Source: Devosia sp. FJ2-5-3 (GTDB taxonomy: Bacteria > Pseudomonadota > Alphaproteobacteria > Rhizobiales > Devosiaceae). From it: 64,000 nucleotides of DNA. The position numbers and the translations under genes were made by a program. Shown here in pieces: positions 44,990 through 52,935 of this stretch. The stretch spans positions 1,212,501-1,276,500 of the forward strand of contig NZ_CP104007.1 of assembly GCF_029201545.1 (NCBI RefSeq), given 5' to 3'. Within the stretch, counting starts at the first letter, position 1; each line of letters starts with the position of its first letter. A model generated the notes under the pieces. The model was not told where the DNA came from. It ran no database searches and saw only the letters and a program-made list of their open reading frames with translations.

Positions 44990-45040
44990 CAGTGACTTAC
45001 CCCCCTCCCGCCCTCGGCCTCAAGAGGGGAGGTGAAGAAA
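44990..45040. repeat. C/G-rich repeat remnant upstream of lgt
   Basis: CCCCCCTCCCGCCCTCGGCC followed by TCAAGAGGGGAGGTG matches the C-rich/G-rich element seen at 49.4, 50.8 and 62.5 kb. It lies in the divergent lgt-ubiK gap. Confidence 0.5.
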
Positions 45041-45181
45041 GAGAGGTTTGACGCGTTGTGCCCGGGGCGAAAAATGACGGTATCGGTCCGGGCTGAGTGC
45101 ATGTGCCGCTCTGGTCAAGCCGTGCCGGCTCCCCTAAATAGGAAGCGAACGCGGCAGCGCCAAATGAAGAACGGAACAGCG

Positions 45182-45433
45182 ATGAACCAGAACAACAGGA
45201 TTTTCGACGGTCTCGGTCGGCTGATGAACGAAGCAGCAGGCGTTGCGGACGGCGTGCGGCGCGAGGTTGAAACCGTGGCCAAGAGCCAGGCCCAGCGCAT
45301 CGTTGCCGATATGGAGCTGGTCAAGCGCGAGGATTTCGACGCGCTGCGCGAGCTGGTGCAGGTCCAGGGCGAAGAGATCGATGCCCTGCGCAAGGAAATC
45401 GCCGCCCTCAAGGCCGAACAGAAGCCCGCCTGA
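45182..45433 (+). CDS. ubiK: Ubiquinone biosynthesis accessory factor UbiK family
   Basis: 83 residues from ATG 45182 (MNQNNRIFDGLGRLMNEAAG). A helical membrane-binding N-terminus is followed by a coiled coil, LVKREDFDALRELVQVQGEE IDALRKEIAAL, the BMFP/YqiC signature. UbiK helps assemble the soluble Ubi complex with UbiJ; in alphaproteobacteria its exact role is less clear. Three bases before the next start, so co-translated. Confidence 0.88.
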   Translation: MNQNNRIFDGLGRLMNEAAGVADGVRREVETVAKSQAQRIVADMELVKREDFDALRELVQVQGEEIDALRKEIAALKAEQKPA

Positions 45434-45436
45434 TCG

Positions 45437-46159
45437 TTGCGTCTGGCGGTTCTCTCGGACATTCACGGCAATGCGCCGGCGCTCGAGGCCGTGCTGGAGG
45501 ATCTGGCCCGCCTGAGCGTCGACGGGATCGTCGTGCTGGGCGACCATGTCAGCGGCCCCGTCGATCCCTCGGGCGTGGCGCAGCGCCTGATGGCGCTGGG
45601 GGCGCTGTGCATTCGTGGCAATCACGATCGTTGGACCGTTGATCTCGGCCTGCCAGGCTCGGGGAAGATCGATGTTTTTGCGCGTGGGCAATTAGCGCCG
45701 GACCAGCTCGACTGGCTGGCCAATTTGCCGGCGACCGCCCAATGGGGTGACGAGGTCTTTCTCTGCCACGGCATACCGAGCGACGACGAAACGCCCTGGC
45801 TCGACAATTTTTATACAGACAGGGTCGCGGCGCTGCCGGACGAGGCCAGCGTCACTGCGCGCGCCGATGGAATCGATTTTCCGGTGATCCTTTGTGGGCA
45901 CACCCATATCCCGCGCACTGTGCGCCTGGCCGACGGTCGTCTGTTGTTCAACCCGGGCGCCATCGGCATGCAATTGGTGCAGGGACTGCCGGATGCGCGC
46001 TATGGCATTCTCGAGAAGCGGGCGCGCGGCTGGCAGACCAGCATCATCAGCGTCCCCTATGACCATCAGGCCGCCGCCGACCGTGCGGCCGAGAATGGAT
46101 TTCCGAAGTGGCGCGCCTCCCTTTTAGGGGGCTGGGTCGGTCCCGAAAGCCTGCGCTGA
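45437..46159 (+). CDS. Metallophosphoesterase, YfcE-like
   Basis: 240 residues from TTG 45437 (MRLAVLSDIHGNAPALEAVL). Metal-binding blocks are SDIHGN, LGDHVSGP, IRGNHDRW, FLCHGIPSDD and LCGHTHIPR, with an expected late NPGAIG turn. It belongs to the small phosphodiesterases of the MJ0936/YfcE type. Substrate unknown. Ends in a terminator 21 bases later. Confidence 0.88.
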   Translation: MRLAVLSDIHGNAPALEAVLEDLARLSVDGIVVLGDHVSGPVDPSGVAQRLMALGALCIRGNHDRWTVDLGLPGSGKIDVFARGQLAPDQLDWLANLPATAQWGDEVFLCHGIPSDDETPWLDNFYTDRVAALPDEASVTARADGIDFPVILCGHTHIPRTVRLADGRLLFNPGAIGMQLVQGLPDARYGILEKRARGWQTSIISVPYDHQAAADRAAENGFPKWRASLLGGWVGPESLR

Positions 46160-46180
46160 TGGACCAGCAATAAGCGCAAG

Positions 46181-46205
46181 AAACGCTTGGCATTGAGCGT
46201 TTTTT
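46181..46205 (+). terminator. Rho-independent terminator of ubiK-phosphoesterase
   Basis: A 7-bp stem AAACGCT/AGCGTTT with an eight-base loop running into a T-run (46200-46205). Confidence 0.8.
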
Positions 46206-46402
46206 AACTTTTGCGTTTTCGTCATCCACAAGAGATTGAGTCCGCCGGGTGCTGTTTCTCCCCAGAAACGGCGGGGTGGGTGTAGCATTCTTGGTGTGGA
46301 CGATTCGTAGACCTTTTCGTGCGGCGAGCCGTCCAGCGCGTATCCCGAGCCATGCGGTACGATGCCGCAATCTTCATGCGTGATGCAGGACGGAACCGGT
46401 CA

Positions 46403-46903
46403 ATGCCTGTGATTGAATTCGAGCCCGATCGTTCGTCCCACCCGGTGGACCTGGTCGAGCATATCGCCGCCATCAATGATTGGAATTTCGAGCGCCAGGA
46501 CGCAGACGAGATTTCCATTTCCGTGCGCGGCGGCTGGAGCGACTACCACGTCTCGTTCAACTGGATGGAAGACCTCGAATCTCTCCATATCGCCTGCGCA
46601 TTCGACCTGAAGGTGCCCGAGGCGCGTCGGGGGGAGATCAAGCAATTGATCAGCCTCGTCAACGAACAATTGTGGATCGGCCACTTCGATATCTGGCACA
46701 AGGAAGGCGTGGTGCTGTTTCGCAATTCGCACCTGCTGACCGGGGGCGCCGATGTGTCGCCGCAGCAATGCGAGGCCCTGCTGCGGTCCGCCTCGGATAG
46801 CTGCGACCTCTATTACCAGGCATTCCAGTTCGTGGTCTGGGCCGGCAAATCTGCCGCCGACGCGCTGAGCCACGTAATGTTCGAGACCGTTGGAGAAGCG
46901 TGA
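46403..46903 (+). CDS. YbjN-domain protein upstream of proC
   Basis: 166 residues from ATG 46403 (MPVIEFEPDRSSHPVDLVEH). The YbjN domain has a type III-secretion-chaperone-like fold: WNFERQDADEISISVRGGWSDYHVSFNWMED, HIACAFDLKVPE, NEQLWIGHFDIWHKEGVV. In-frame ATGs at 46352 and 46376 are alternative starts. The stop overlaps the proC start (TGATG). The pair is conserved in Rhizobiales; the role of this protein is not established. Confidence 0.87.
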   Translation: MPVIEFEPDRSSHPVDLVEHIAAINDWNFERQDADEISISVRGGWSDYHVSFNWMEDLESLHIACAFDLKVPEARRGEIKQLISLVNEQLWIGHFDIWHKEGVVLFRNSHLLTGGADVSPQQCEALLRSASDSCDLYYQAFQFVVWAGKSAADALSHVMFETVGEA

Positions 46904-47724
46904 TGAGCGATCTGCGTTCGCTGGGTCCGGTTATGCTGGTCGGCGCCGGAAAGATGGGCATGGCGCTGGCCGAAGGCTGGCTCGACGCCGGCATGCCCCC
47001 GAGCAATCTGGTGCTGGTCGACCCTAATCCGGGTGAGGCAGCGCAGGCGCTGGCCGCGGACAATGATCTCGTCATTCATTCCCAGGCAGCCGGGCTGGTG
47101 CCCAATGTGCTGGTGCTGGCCGTCAAGCCGCAGATCATTTCGGCAGTGATGGAGGGTCTTGAGCCGGTTATCGGCCCGCAGACGCTCGTCGTTTCCATCG
47201 CGGCAGGCGTTTCCATCGAAAAGCTCAGCCAGGGCCTCGGCACCGGGCGCATCGTGCGCACCATGCCCAATACGCCGGCCCAGATAGGCAAGGGCATAAC
47301 CGGAGCGGTTGCGGGGCCCGAAGTGGCGCGCGCCGACAAGGACGCTGCCAACGCCCTCCTGGCTGCCGCCGGGGCGGTGGTGTGGTTTGACGGGGAGCGC
47401 GATCTCGACGCGGTGACTGCCGTTTCCGGCTCGGGTCCGGCCTATGTGTTCAACCTGGTGGAGGCCATGGCCGCAGCGGGTGTCGCCGAAGGACTTCCCG
47501 AGCATATCGCCATGCAGCTGGCGCGCCAGACGGTGATCGGGGCTGCAGCGCTGATGGAGGCCGATCCGGCTCCGGCCAGCGTCTTGCGCCAGAACGTGAC
47601 CTCGCCCAAGGGCACGACCGCCGCCGCACTCGACGTGCTGATGGCGGCAGACGGTCTTGAACCGCTGATGAAGCGGGCCGTGGATGCCGCGCGCAAGCGC
47701 AGCGAGGAACTGGGGCAGGGCTGA
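46903..47724 (+). CDS. proC: Pyrroline-5-carboxylate reductase
   Basis: 273 residues. Dinucleotide-binding start VMLVGAGKMGMALAEGWLDAG, then AVKPQ, SIAAGVSIEKL, RTMPNTPAQIGKGITG and the signature AVTAVSGSGPAYVFNLVEAM. It makes proline from pyrroline-5-carboxylate with NAD(P)H. A hairpin GGCAGGGC/GCCCTGCC at 47714-47733 holds the stop codon in its loop but has no T-run. Confidence 0.97.
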   Translation: MSDLRSLGPVMLVGAGKMGMALAEGWLDAGMPPSNLVLVDPNPGEAAQALAADNDLVIHSQAAGLVPNVLVLAVKPQIISAVMEGLEPVIGPQTLVVSIAAGVSIEKLSQGLGTGRIVRTMPNTPAQIGKGITGAVAGPEVARADKDAANALLAAAGAVVWFDGERDLDAVTAVSGSGPAYVFNLVEAMAAAGVAEGLPEHIAMQLARQTVIGAAALMEADPAPASVLRQNVTSPKGTTAAALDVLMAADGLEPLMKRAVDAARKRSEELGQG

Positions 47725-47757
47725 GGCCCTGCCGGCGGCCCCGGGGAGCGGCGCTTC

Positions 47758-48276
47758 CTATAGATTTACGGTCAGATTGAGCCTGTCCAGCACCGCATGG
47801 TCGGCCGGGTCCACCATGCCGACGAAGAACTTGCGCAACACGGTTGCGCTTTCCGGTGGCAAGGCGGCGATTGACGCCTTGATGCGGCTGGCCTGCGTGG
47901 CCGAGAGGGCAGCGAAAAAGGCGCGGCCCTTGTCGGTGGCGTAAAGAAGACGCTGGCGGCGATCGGACTGGCCGGTTTTCTGCTCGATATAGCCATTGTC
48001 GATCAGCTGGCGCAGCACCCGGGCCAGGCTCTGCTTGGTGATCTTGAGGACATCGAGAATGTCGGCCACGGGCATGCCCGGCCGCAGATTGACGAAATAC
48101 AGCACGCGGTGATGGGCGCGGCCAAACCCTTGACGCTCCAGCAATGCGTCGGCATCACCCGTGAAGTCGCGATAGGCAAAGAAGAACAGGCCCATAATAT
48201 CGAGCGGCAGATCTTCGTCTCCAGAAAGGGCAGAATTTATGTCAGCCTTGTTGACATTTTTTAGGCTCTCTGCCAT
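47758..48276 (-). CDS. MarR-family transcriptional regulator divergent from ilvE
   Basis: 172 residues from ATG 48276, after GGAG. Winged helix: HHRVLYFVNLRPGMPVADIL, DVLKITKQSLARVLRQLIDNGYIEQ, SDRRQRLLYATDKG. It shares a 134-base control region with ilvE and may regulate itself and ilvE; ligand unknown. Confidence 0.9.
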   Translation of the reverse strand: MAESLKNVNKADINSALSGDEDLPLDIMGLFFFAYRDFTGDADALLERQGFGRAHHRVLYFVNLRPGMPVADILDVLKITKQSLARVLRQLIDNGYIEQKTGQSDRRQRLLYATDKGRAFFAALSATQASRIKASIAALPPESATVLRKFFVGMVDPADHAVLDRLNLTVNL

Positions 48277-48410
48277 TTTCACTCCATCAAACCGCCGTTC
48301 CGTCTTATCCCAAAGACATTCAGGTTTGCCAAGGCCATGGGCCGTGAGGCATATTTGACGGAATGACCGTTCGAAGACGGCACCACAATTTAAGTATGTT
48401 GGAGAGGACT

Positions 48411-49301
48411 ATGGCAGGCCTGCCCATGGACCAGCGTGATGGCTGGATCTGGTTCGATGGCGAACTCAAACCGTGGAAGGACGCGAAGATTCACGTGCTG
48501 ACGCACGGGCTTCACTACGCCAGCTCGGTATTCGAAGGCGAACGCGCCTATGGCGGCGAAATCTTCAAGTCGCGCGAGCACACCGAGCGTCTGATTCGCT
48601 CGGCGGCGACGCTGGACATGCCTTTCCCCTACACTGTCGAAGAGATCGAAGCGGCAAAGCGCCTGGTTCTCGAAAAGAACGGCCTGGTCGACGCCTATCT
48701 TCGTCCCGTCGCCTGGCGCGGTTCGGAGGAACTGTCGGTTCCTGCGCGCAACAACAAGGTGCATGTGGCGATCGCCGCATGGGTTTGGCCGAGCTACTTC
48801 TCGACCGAGGAGAAGCTCAAGGGCATTCGCCTCGAATGGAGCAAGTGGAAGCGCCCGAGCCCGGAAACCATTCCGTCTTCGGCCAAGGCTGCCGGTCTTT
48901 ACATGATCTGCACGCTCTCCAAGGACGCGGCCATGGCCAATGGCTATGCCGACGCGCTGATGCTGGACTATCGCGGCTATGTGGCTGAGGCCACCGGCGC
49001 GAATGTGTTCTTCATCAAGGGCAAGGAAATCACCACGCCGACGCCGGATTGCTTCCTCAATGGTATTACCCGCCAGACGCTTATCCAGCTGGCCAAGGAA
49101 AACGGCTTTACGGTCACCGAGCGGCATATCATGCCGGAAGAACTCAGCAGTTTTGACGAGTGCTTCCTGACCGGTACGGCCGCCGAAGTGACGCCGGTTT
49201 CGCTGATCGGCGAATACAGCTTCACCCCCGGTGAAGGTTGCCGCACGCTGATCGACGCTTATTCCGCAGCGGTTCAGCCCAAGCAGGCAGCGGCAGAATA
49301 A
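48411..49301 (+). CDS. ilvE: Branched-chain amino acid aminotransferase
   Basis: 296 residues from ATG 48411, which follows GGAGAGG at good spacing; upstream ATGs in frame (48363, 48396) lack such a site. Fold-type IV PLP enzyme: HVLTHGLHYASSVFEGERAY, LRPVAWRG, SSAKAAGLYMICTLSKDAAMANGYADALMLD (Lys and substrate pocket), EATGANVFFI, GITRQTLIQLAKENG. It makes and breaks down Leu, Ile and Val. Confidence 0.95.
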   Translation: MAGLPMDQRDGWIWFDGELKPWKDAKIHVLTHGLHYASSVFEGERAYGGEIFKSREHTERLIRSAATLDMPFPYTVEEIEAAKRLVLEKNGLVDAYLRPVAWRGSEELSVPARNNKVHVAIAAWVWPSYFSTEEKLKGIRLEWSKWKRPSPETIPSSAKAAGLYMICTLSKDAAMANGYADALMLDYRGYVAEATGANVFFIKGKEITTPTPDCFLNGITRQTLIQLAKENGFTVTERHIMPEELSSFDECFLTGTAAEVTPVSLIGEYSFTPGEGCRTLIDAYSAAVQPKQAAAE

Positions 49302-49327
49302 GTCTTTTCCGCTGATAGAATTTGAGA

Positions 49328-49357
49328 AGGCCGGGCAGTGATGTCCGGCTTTTATTG
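49328..49357 (+). terminator. Rho-independent terminator of ilvE
   Basis: A short GCCGG/CCGGC stem (49330-49349) followed by TTTTATTGTTTTT. Confidence 0.75.
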
Positions 49358-49364
49358 TTTTTAG

Positions 49365-49485
49365 CGAGTAGCACCCCCGCCGAGCCTTCCCCTGGCCAGG
49401 GGGAGGGATCGGCCGGTGGCGCGCAGATATTGAGGCAAGAACCGCCGTGCCCCTCCCCCTGACCAGGGGCGGTTGGGTGGGGGTG
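49365..49485. repeat. Two facing C/G-rich hairpin repeats between ilvE and moaE
   Basis: A CCTTCCCCTGGCCAGGGGGA element (about 49385-49410) and a CCCCTGACCAGGGGCGG element (about 49455-49475) lie in opposite sense. They belong to the same family as 7503 and 62455. Confidence 0.6.
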
Positions 49486-49929
49486 TCAGCCCCAGCGTTC
49501 GCGGGCGGCGTCGTCGGCGGGCTTGGCTTCGACCCAGTTTGTGCCGGTCGCGGTTTCTTCCTGTTTCCAGAAGGGCGCGTCGGTCTTGAGGTAGTCCATC
49601 AGGAACTGAGCACCGTCGAAGGCGGCTTGCCGATGGGGGGCAAGGGCCATGACCTGCATGATCGGCTCGCCGGGCACCAGGCGCCCGTGGCGATGGATGA
49701 TCGCAGCGTCGGTGAGCGCGAAGCGGGCGATGGCGGCGTCGCGGATGGCTGATATCTCGTTCACGGCCAGTTCGGGATAGCATTCGAGGATGAGCGCGGT
49801 GATCGGGCGCTCGGGGAGGGACCGGACGAGGCCGGTGAAGGTGACAGCAGCGCCGGCGTCGGGGTGGTTGGCCTGGAAGGCGGTGAGCTCGGCGCCGGGA
49901 TCAAAGGGGGCGCTGGTGACGCGGATCAT
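49486..49929 (-). CDS. moaE: Molybdopterin synthase catalytic subunit
   Basis: About 147 residues (MIRVTSAPFDPGAELTAFQA). Conserved MoaE sequence: GAAVTFTGLVRS, LILECYPELAVNEI, IIHRHGRLVPGEPIMQV, HRQAAFDGAQFLMDYLKTDAPFWKQE with the active-site lysine. GTG at 49938 is an alternative start overlapping moaD. It transfers sulfur from MoaD thiocarboxylate to precursor Z to make molybdopterin. Confidence 0.96.
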   Translation of the reverse strand: MIRVTSAPFDPGAELTAFQANHPDAGAAVTFTGLVRSLPERPITALILECYPELAVNEISAIRDAAIARFALTDAAIIHRHGRLVPGEPIMQVMALAPHRQAAFDGAQFLMDYLKTDAPFWKQEETATGTNWVEAKPADDAARERWG

Positions 49930-49930
49930 T

Positions 49931-50182
49931 TCAGCCACCGGTCATGGGCGGCAGGATGGCGATGGTGTCGGCACCCTCGATGGGCGTGTCCCAGGGGACG
50001 ATGCGGGCGTTTTTCGAGAGCTTGAACTGGGCCGGATTGGCCATGGCGAGGTCGAGCGCTTCGTCATTGGCGCACAGCCAGGTGACGAGATCGGCGAGGG
50101 TTTCGACATCGGCGGGCGGGTTGACCTCGTCGCCGGCGCGGTTGAGGCGTTCGCGCAGCCAGGCGAAATAGAGGATTTTCAT
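49931..50182 (-). CDS. moaD: Molybdopterin synthase sulfur carrier subunit
   Basis: 83 residues (MKILYFAWLRERLNRAGDEV), a ubiquitin-like fold that ends in the required Gly-Gly (LPPMTGG). Overlaps pgsA by four bases upstream and sits directly before moaE, so pgsA-moaD-moaE are one unit. Confidence 0.95.
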   Translation of the reverse strand: MKILYFAWLRERLNRAGDEVNPPADVETLADLVTWLCANDEALDLAMANPAQFKLSKNARIVPWDTPIEGADTIAILPPMTGG

Positions 50183-50745
50183 TTGCCGACGCCGGAAAGG
50201 TGCGGCCAGCTGGCGCGAAGATATTGCCAGCCGGTCCAGAGCGTGAGGATGCCGGCAAGCCAGAGGAGAATATCGGAGGCAAGGCCCAGGCCGGGGATTA
50301 TGCGCTCGGCGAGGACGAAGGCGAGAGCGACGAGCTGGATGGTGGTCTTCCATTTAGCCAGCTTGCTGACGGGCAGGACCACGGTCTTGTTGCCGAGAAA
50401 TTCGCGCAGGCCGGGAATGAAGAGTTCACGGAACAGGATGGCGACGACGGGGATCATGTCCCAACCCGAAAAGCTGCCGTCCCACGCCAAGGCGGCGATG
50501 AGAATGCCGACGAGCAGCTTGTCGGCAATGGGGTCGAGCATGCGCCCGAGATCGGAATACTGGTTCCAGGCGCGCGCGAGATAGCCGTCCAGCCAGTCGC
50601 TGGCGGCGGCGAGCACATAGAGCGCCAGCGCGACGATGCGCAGGGTGATGTCGCCATTCATCACCAGCCAGGTGATGGGGATGATCGCAAGGATGCGAGC
50701 GATGGTGATGATGTTCGGGACGAGCGTAAGCGGGTTTCTGGCCAT
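50179..50745 (-). CDS. pgsA: CDP-diacylglycerol--glycerol-3-phosphate 3-phosphatidyltransferase
   Basis: 188 residues, with four or more membrane helices. The CDP-alcohol motif is complete: SDWLDGYLARAWNQYSDLGR followed by MLDPIADK (DGxxAR...GxxxDxxxD). It makes phosphatidylglycerophosphate, the first committed step to phosphatidylglycerol and cardiolipin. First gene of pgsA-moaD-moaE, often following uvrC in related genomes. Confidence 0.95.
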   Translation of the reverse strand: MARNPLTLVPNIITIARILAIIPITWLVMNGDITLRIVALALYVLAAASDWLDGYLARAWNQYSDLGRMLDPIADKLLVGILIAALAWDGSFSGWDMIPVVAILFRELFIPGLREFLGNKTVVLPVSKLAKWKTTIQLVALAFVLAERIIPGLGLASDILLWLAGILTLWTGWQYLRASWPHLSGVGK

Positions 50746-50799
50746 GGCCGGAGAGAACAGGAATGGCGGCGAGGGGTCAAGGTAGATTGGAGGGGATGG

Positions 50800-50985
50800 G
50801 TAGGATCACCCCCTCCCAGCTTTGCTACGGCCCTTTGGGCCGAGCGACGCTACCTCCCCCTTCGGAGGGGGAGGTGGGACGGAGTCGAGGGGTAAGGGAG
50901 TTGGGGCAGATTCGCCCCCACCCCAGCGCCACTACGGCCTGACGGCCTAGCTCTGCTACCCTCCCCGGGGAGGAAGGAAGGGAAG
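50800..50985. repeat. Two C/G-rich hairpin repeats between aroG and pgsA
   Basis: A CCTCCCCCTTCGGAGGGGGAGG hairpin near 50852-50874 and CCTCCCCGGGGAGG near 50960-50973, each flanked by CACCCC-type sequence. GCTACGGCC-type tails (GCTACGGCCCTTTGGGCC; CACTACGGCCTGACGGCC) accompany each one. Confidence 0.6.
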
Positions 50986-52059
50986 TTATGCGACGGCCTG
51001 GGTGGTGGCGGCGCGGCGCTTGGAGACGGAATCGGCAAGAGCCTCGAGAGCGGTGACGGTGGTGTCCCAATCGATACAGCCGTCGGTGATCGACTGGCCG
51101 TAGACCAGCTCCTGGCCGGGGATAAGGTCCTGGCGACCGGCGACGATATTGGATTCGACCATCACGCCGATGATGCGCTTGTCGCCGGCGGCGAGCTGGT
51201 TGCCGATCTCGGCGAGAACCTGGGGCTGGTTTTCAGGCTTCTTGGAGGAGTTGGCGTGGCTGGCGTCGATCATGATCGCAGGGGTCAGGCCCGCCTTGAG
51301 GGCGGCATTGGCCGTGTCCTCGACGCTCTGGGCATCGTAATTGGTGGTCTTTCCGCCGCGCAGGATGATGTGGCAGTCCTCATTGCCGGTGGTCGAGGCG
51401 ATGGCCGAGCGACCGTCCTTGGTGACGGCGAGGAAATGATGCGGCTGGGAGGCGGAGAGCACGGCGTCGAGCGCGATCTTGACGTTGCCGTCGGTGCCGT
51501 TCTTGAAGCCGACCGGGCAGGAAAGGCCGGAGGACAGCTCGCGGTGGATCTGGCTTTCCGTGGTGCGCGCGCCGATGGCAGCCCAGGAGACGAGATCGGC
51601 AATGTATTGCGGCGTCGTCATGTCGAGGAATTCGCAGGCGGCCGGCAGGCCGAGATTGGCGATGTCGAGCAGGAGCGCGCGCGCGGTGTGCAGGCCCTGG
51701 TCGATATTGAAGCTGCCATTGAGATCGGGGTCGTTGATGAGACCCTTCCAGCCGACCGTGGTCCGCGGCTTTTCGAAGTAGACGCGCATGATGATCTCAA
51801 GCCGGTCGCCCAGGCGTTCGCGCAACGGGGCGAGGCGGCGCGCGTAGTCCATGGCGGCGGCGGGATCGTGGATGGAGCAGGGACCAACAATAACGGCCAG
51901 GCGATCATCCTGGCCGGTCAAGATATTATGGAAATCATGGCGCGCGGCGAGCACCGTGCGGGTCGCCGCATCGGTGCGCGGATGCTGGCGCATGACCTCG
52001 ATCGGCGTGGTCAGGGTCTTGATTTCGGTGATGCGGAGATCGTCGGTGGATTTGAGCAT
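50986..52059 (-). CDS. aroG: 3-deoxy-7-phosphoheptulonate synthase, class I (AroF/G/H type)
   Basis: 357 residues. Class I signatures: RLAVIVGPCSIHDPAAAMDYARRL, VYFEKPRTTVGWKGLINDP, DMTTPQYIADLVSWAAIGARTTESQ, LSCPVGFKNGTDG, IILRGGKTTNYDAQ and MIDASHANSSKKPENQ. It joins PEP and erythrose-4-phosphate, the entry to aromatic amino acid synthesis. Ends VSKRRAATTQAVA. Preceded by a leader peptide and a terminator (next entries). It interrupts the uvrC-pgsA order usual in Rhizobiales. Confidence 0.96.
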   Translation of the reverse strand: MLKSTDDLRITEIKTLTTPIEVMRQHPRTDAATRTVLAARHDFHNILTGQDDRLAVIVGPCSIHDPAAAMDYARRLAPLRERLGDRLEIIMRVYFEKPRTTVGWKGLINDPDLNGSFNIDQGLHTARALLLDIANLGLPAACEFLDMTTPQYIADLVSWAAIGARTTESQIHRELSSGLSCPVGFKNGTDGNVKIALDAVLSASQPHHFLAVTKDGRSAIASTTGNEDCHIILRGGKTTNYDAQSVEDTANAALKAGLTPAIMIDASHANSSKKPENQPQVLAEIGNQLAAGDKRIIGVMVESNIVAGRQDLIPGQELVYGQSITDGCIDWDTTVTALEALADSVSKRRAATTQAVA

Positions 52060-52085
52060 TTTCGTTGGCTTCCTGGGTTATTCAG

Positions 52086-52126
52086 GAGGCGGCCAAGAAA
52101 AAAGCCGCCTCGAAAGTCGGGCGGCT
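52086..52126 (-). terminator. Attenuator: competing hairpins upstream of aroG
   Basis: In the mRNA sense AGCCGCC (52126-52120) pairs with GGCGGCT (52109-52103) and is followed by six T residues (52103-52098): a full terminator. The same GGCGGC arm can instead pair with GCCGCCTC (52093-52086) in an 8-bp stem. Upstream, GGCGG...GCT inside the leader frame can pair with the first arm. These mutually exclusive folds are the layout of transcription attenuation. Confidence 0.8.
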
Positions 52127-52158
52127 GGCTTGCGATTTGGGTCTAATCTTTGTCGGGA

Positions 52159-52233
52159 TCAGGACGCGCGCGCATTAGCCTCCGCCGGGAGCGGATAGCT
52201 AAAGTACCAATAAAAGGTGGCTGCGTTGATCAT
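52159..52233 (-). CDS. Aromatic-rich leader peptide of aroG
   Basis: A 24-codon frame beginning MINAAT and continuing FYWYFSY, then PLPAEANARAS and stop, 33 bases before the terminator's first arm. Six of seven codons at positions 7-13 specify Phe, Tyr or Trp. A ribosome stalling there when any charged aromatic tRNA is scarce would favour read-through into aroG. The peptide itself need have no function. No strong ribosome site is visible before the ATG. Confidence 0.82.
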   Translation of the reverse strand: MINAATFYWYFSYPLPAEANARAS

Positions 52234-52295
52234 GGCAGGGAAGCTAGCGCCGAGTCTCCGGCTTGTCGAGTCCCGACTTTCGTAGGGGGCGTCGA

Positions 52296-52315
52296 GCCGT
52301 CCAGCGAAGGACGGC
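52296..52315. terminator. Hairpin after the PNPOx-like gene
   Basis: GCCGTCC/GGACGGC with a six-base loop, 12 bases past the stop at 52328 on the minus strand. There is no clear T-run; it may end the upstream transcript before the aroG promoter. Confidence 0.4.
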
Positions 52316-52327
52316 CCGAAATTGGTC

Positions 52328-52831
52328 CTAGAGGTCGACCTTGGCCGTGTCGCCCATTTCGGGCTTGGCGCCGGTGGCGGCCGCAAACAGCATCTTTGCC
52401 CCTGCGATCAGCTTGTTGGGGCTATCCCAGACTTCGCCATCTTCCGGGGTGACCTTGAGAAGGCGGATCTGGGGATCATTGGCATCGTCCCACCAGGCCT
52501 TGTCGAAGGCGCTCCACAATTGCTCGATCTTTGCGCGGTCATTGGAAACGATGGCATCGCCGGCAATAACGGCATAGCGATGTGCGCCATTATCGGCCCA
52601 GGCCAGCGAGACATGAGGGTAGCGCTCGATTTCCTGGAGCTTGTGGCCCTCGAGGTCGGTGAGAAAATAGATGGCATTCTCTTCGCGGCGGACGCGCGCC
52701 GACATGGGGCGGCTGCGCTGCTGTTCGCCATCCCAGGTGGTGAACATGCAGATGTCGATCTTTTCAGCCAGCTCCCAAACACGGTCGGCAGCTTCGTCGG
52801 GGGGAAGAATGTTGTTGTTTTCTTGGGTCAT
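52328..52831 (-). CDS. Pyridoxamine 5'-phosphate oxidase-fold protein (general stress protein 26-like)
   Basis: 167 residues with the split-barrel flavin-binding fold: VWELAEKIDICMFTTWDGEQ, RSRPMSARVRREENAIYFLTDLEGHKLQEIER and HVSLAWADNGAHRYAVIAGDA. It matches the stress-protein branch more than the vitamin B6 enzyme. The flavin or F420 cofactor and substrate are unknown. Between uvrC and aroG. Confidence 0.87.
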   Translation of the reverse strand: MTQENNNILPPDEAADRVWELAEKIDICMFTTWDGEQQRSRPMSARVRREENAIYFLTDLEGHKLQEIERYPHVSLAWADNGAHRYAVIAGDAIVSNDRAKIEQLWSAFDKAWWDDANDPQIRLLKVTPEDGEVWDSPNKLIAGAKMLFAAATGAKPEMGDTAKVDL

Positions 52832-52935
52832 GGGGTCAGCTCCTGGCTTGGTCAGGTTCGAACGGATGACGGCCAGACTGGTTGCGGAAGCGCGGCGGCG
52901 GATCGATCACATCATGGAGTACGATCGCACCCGCG

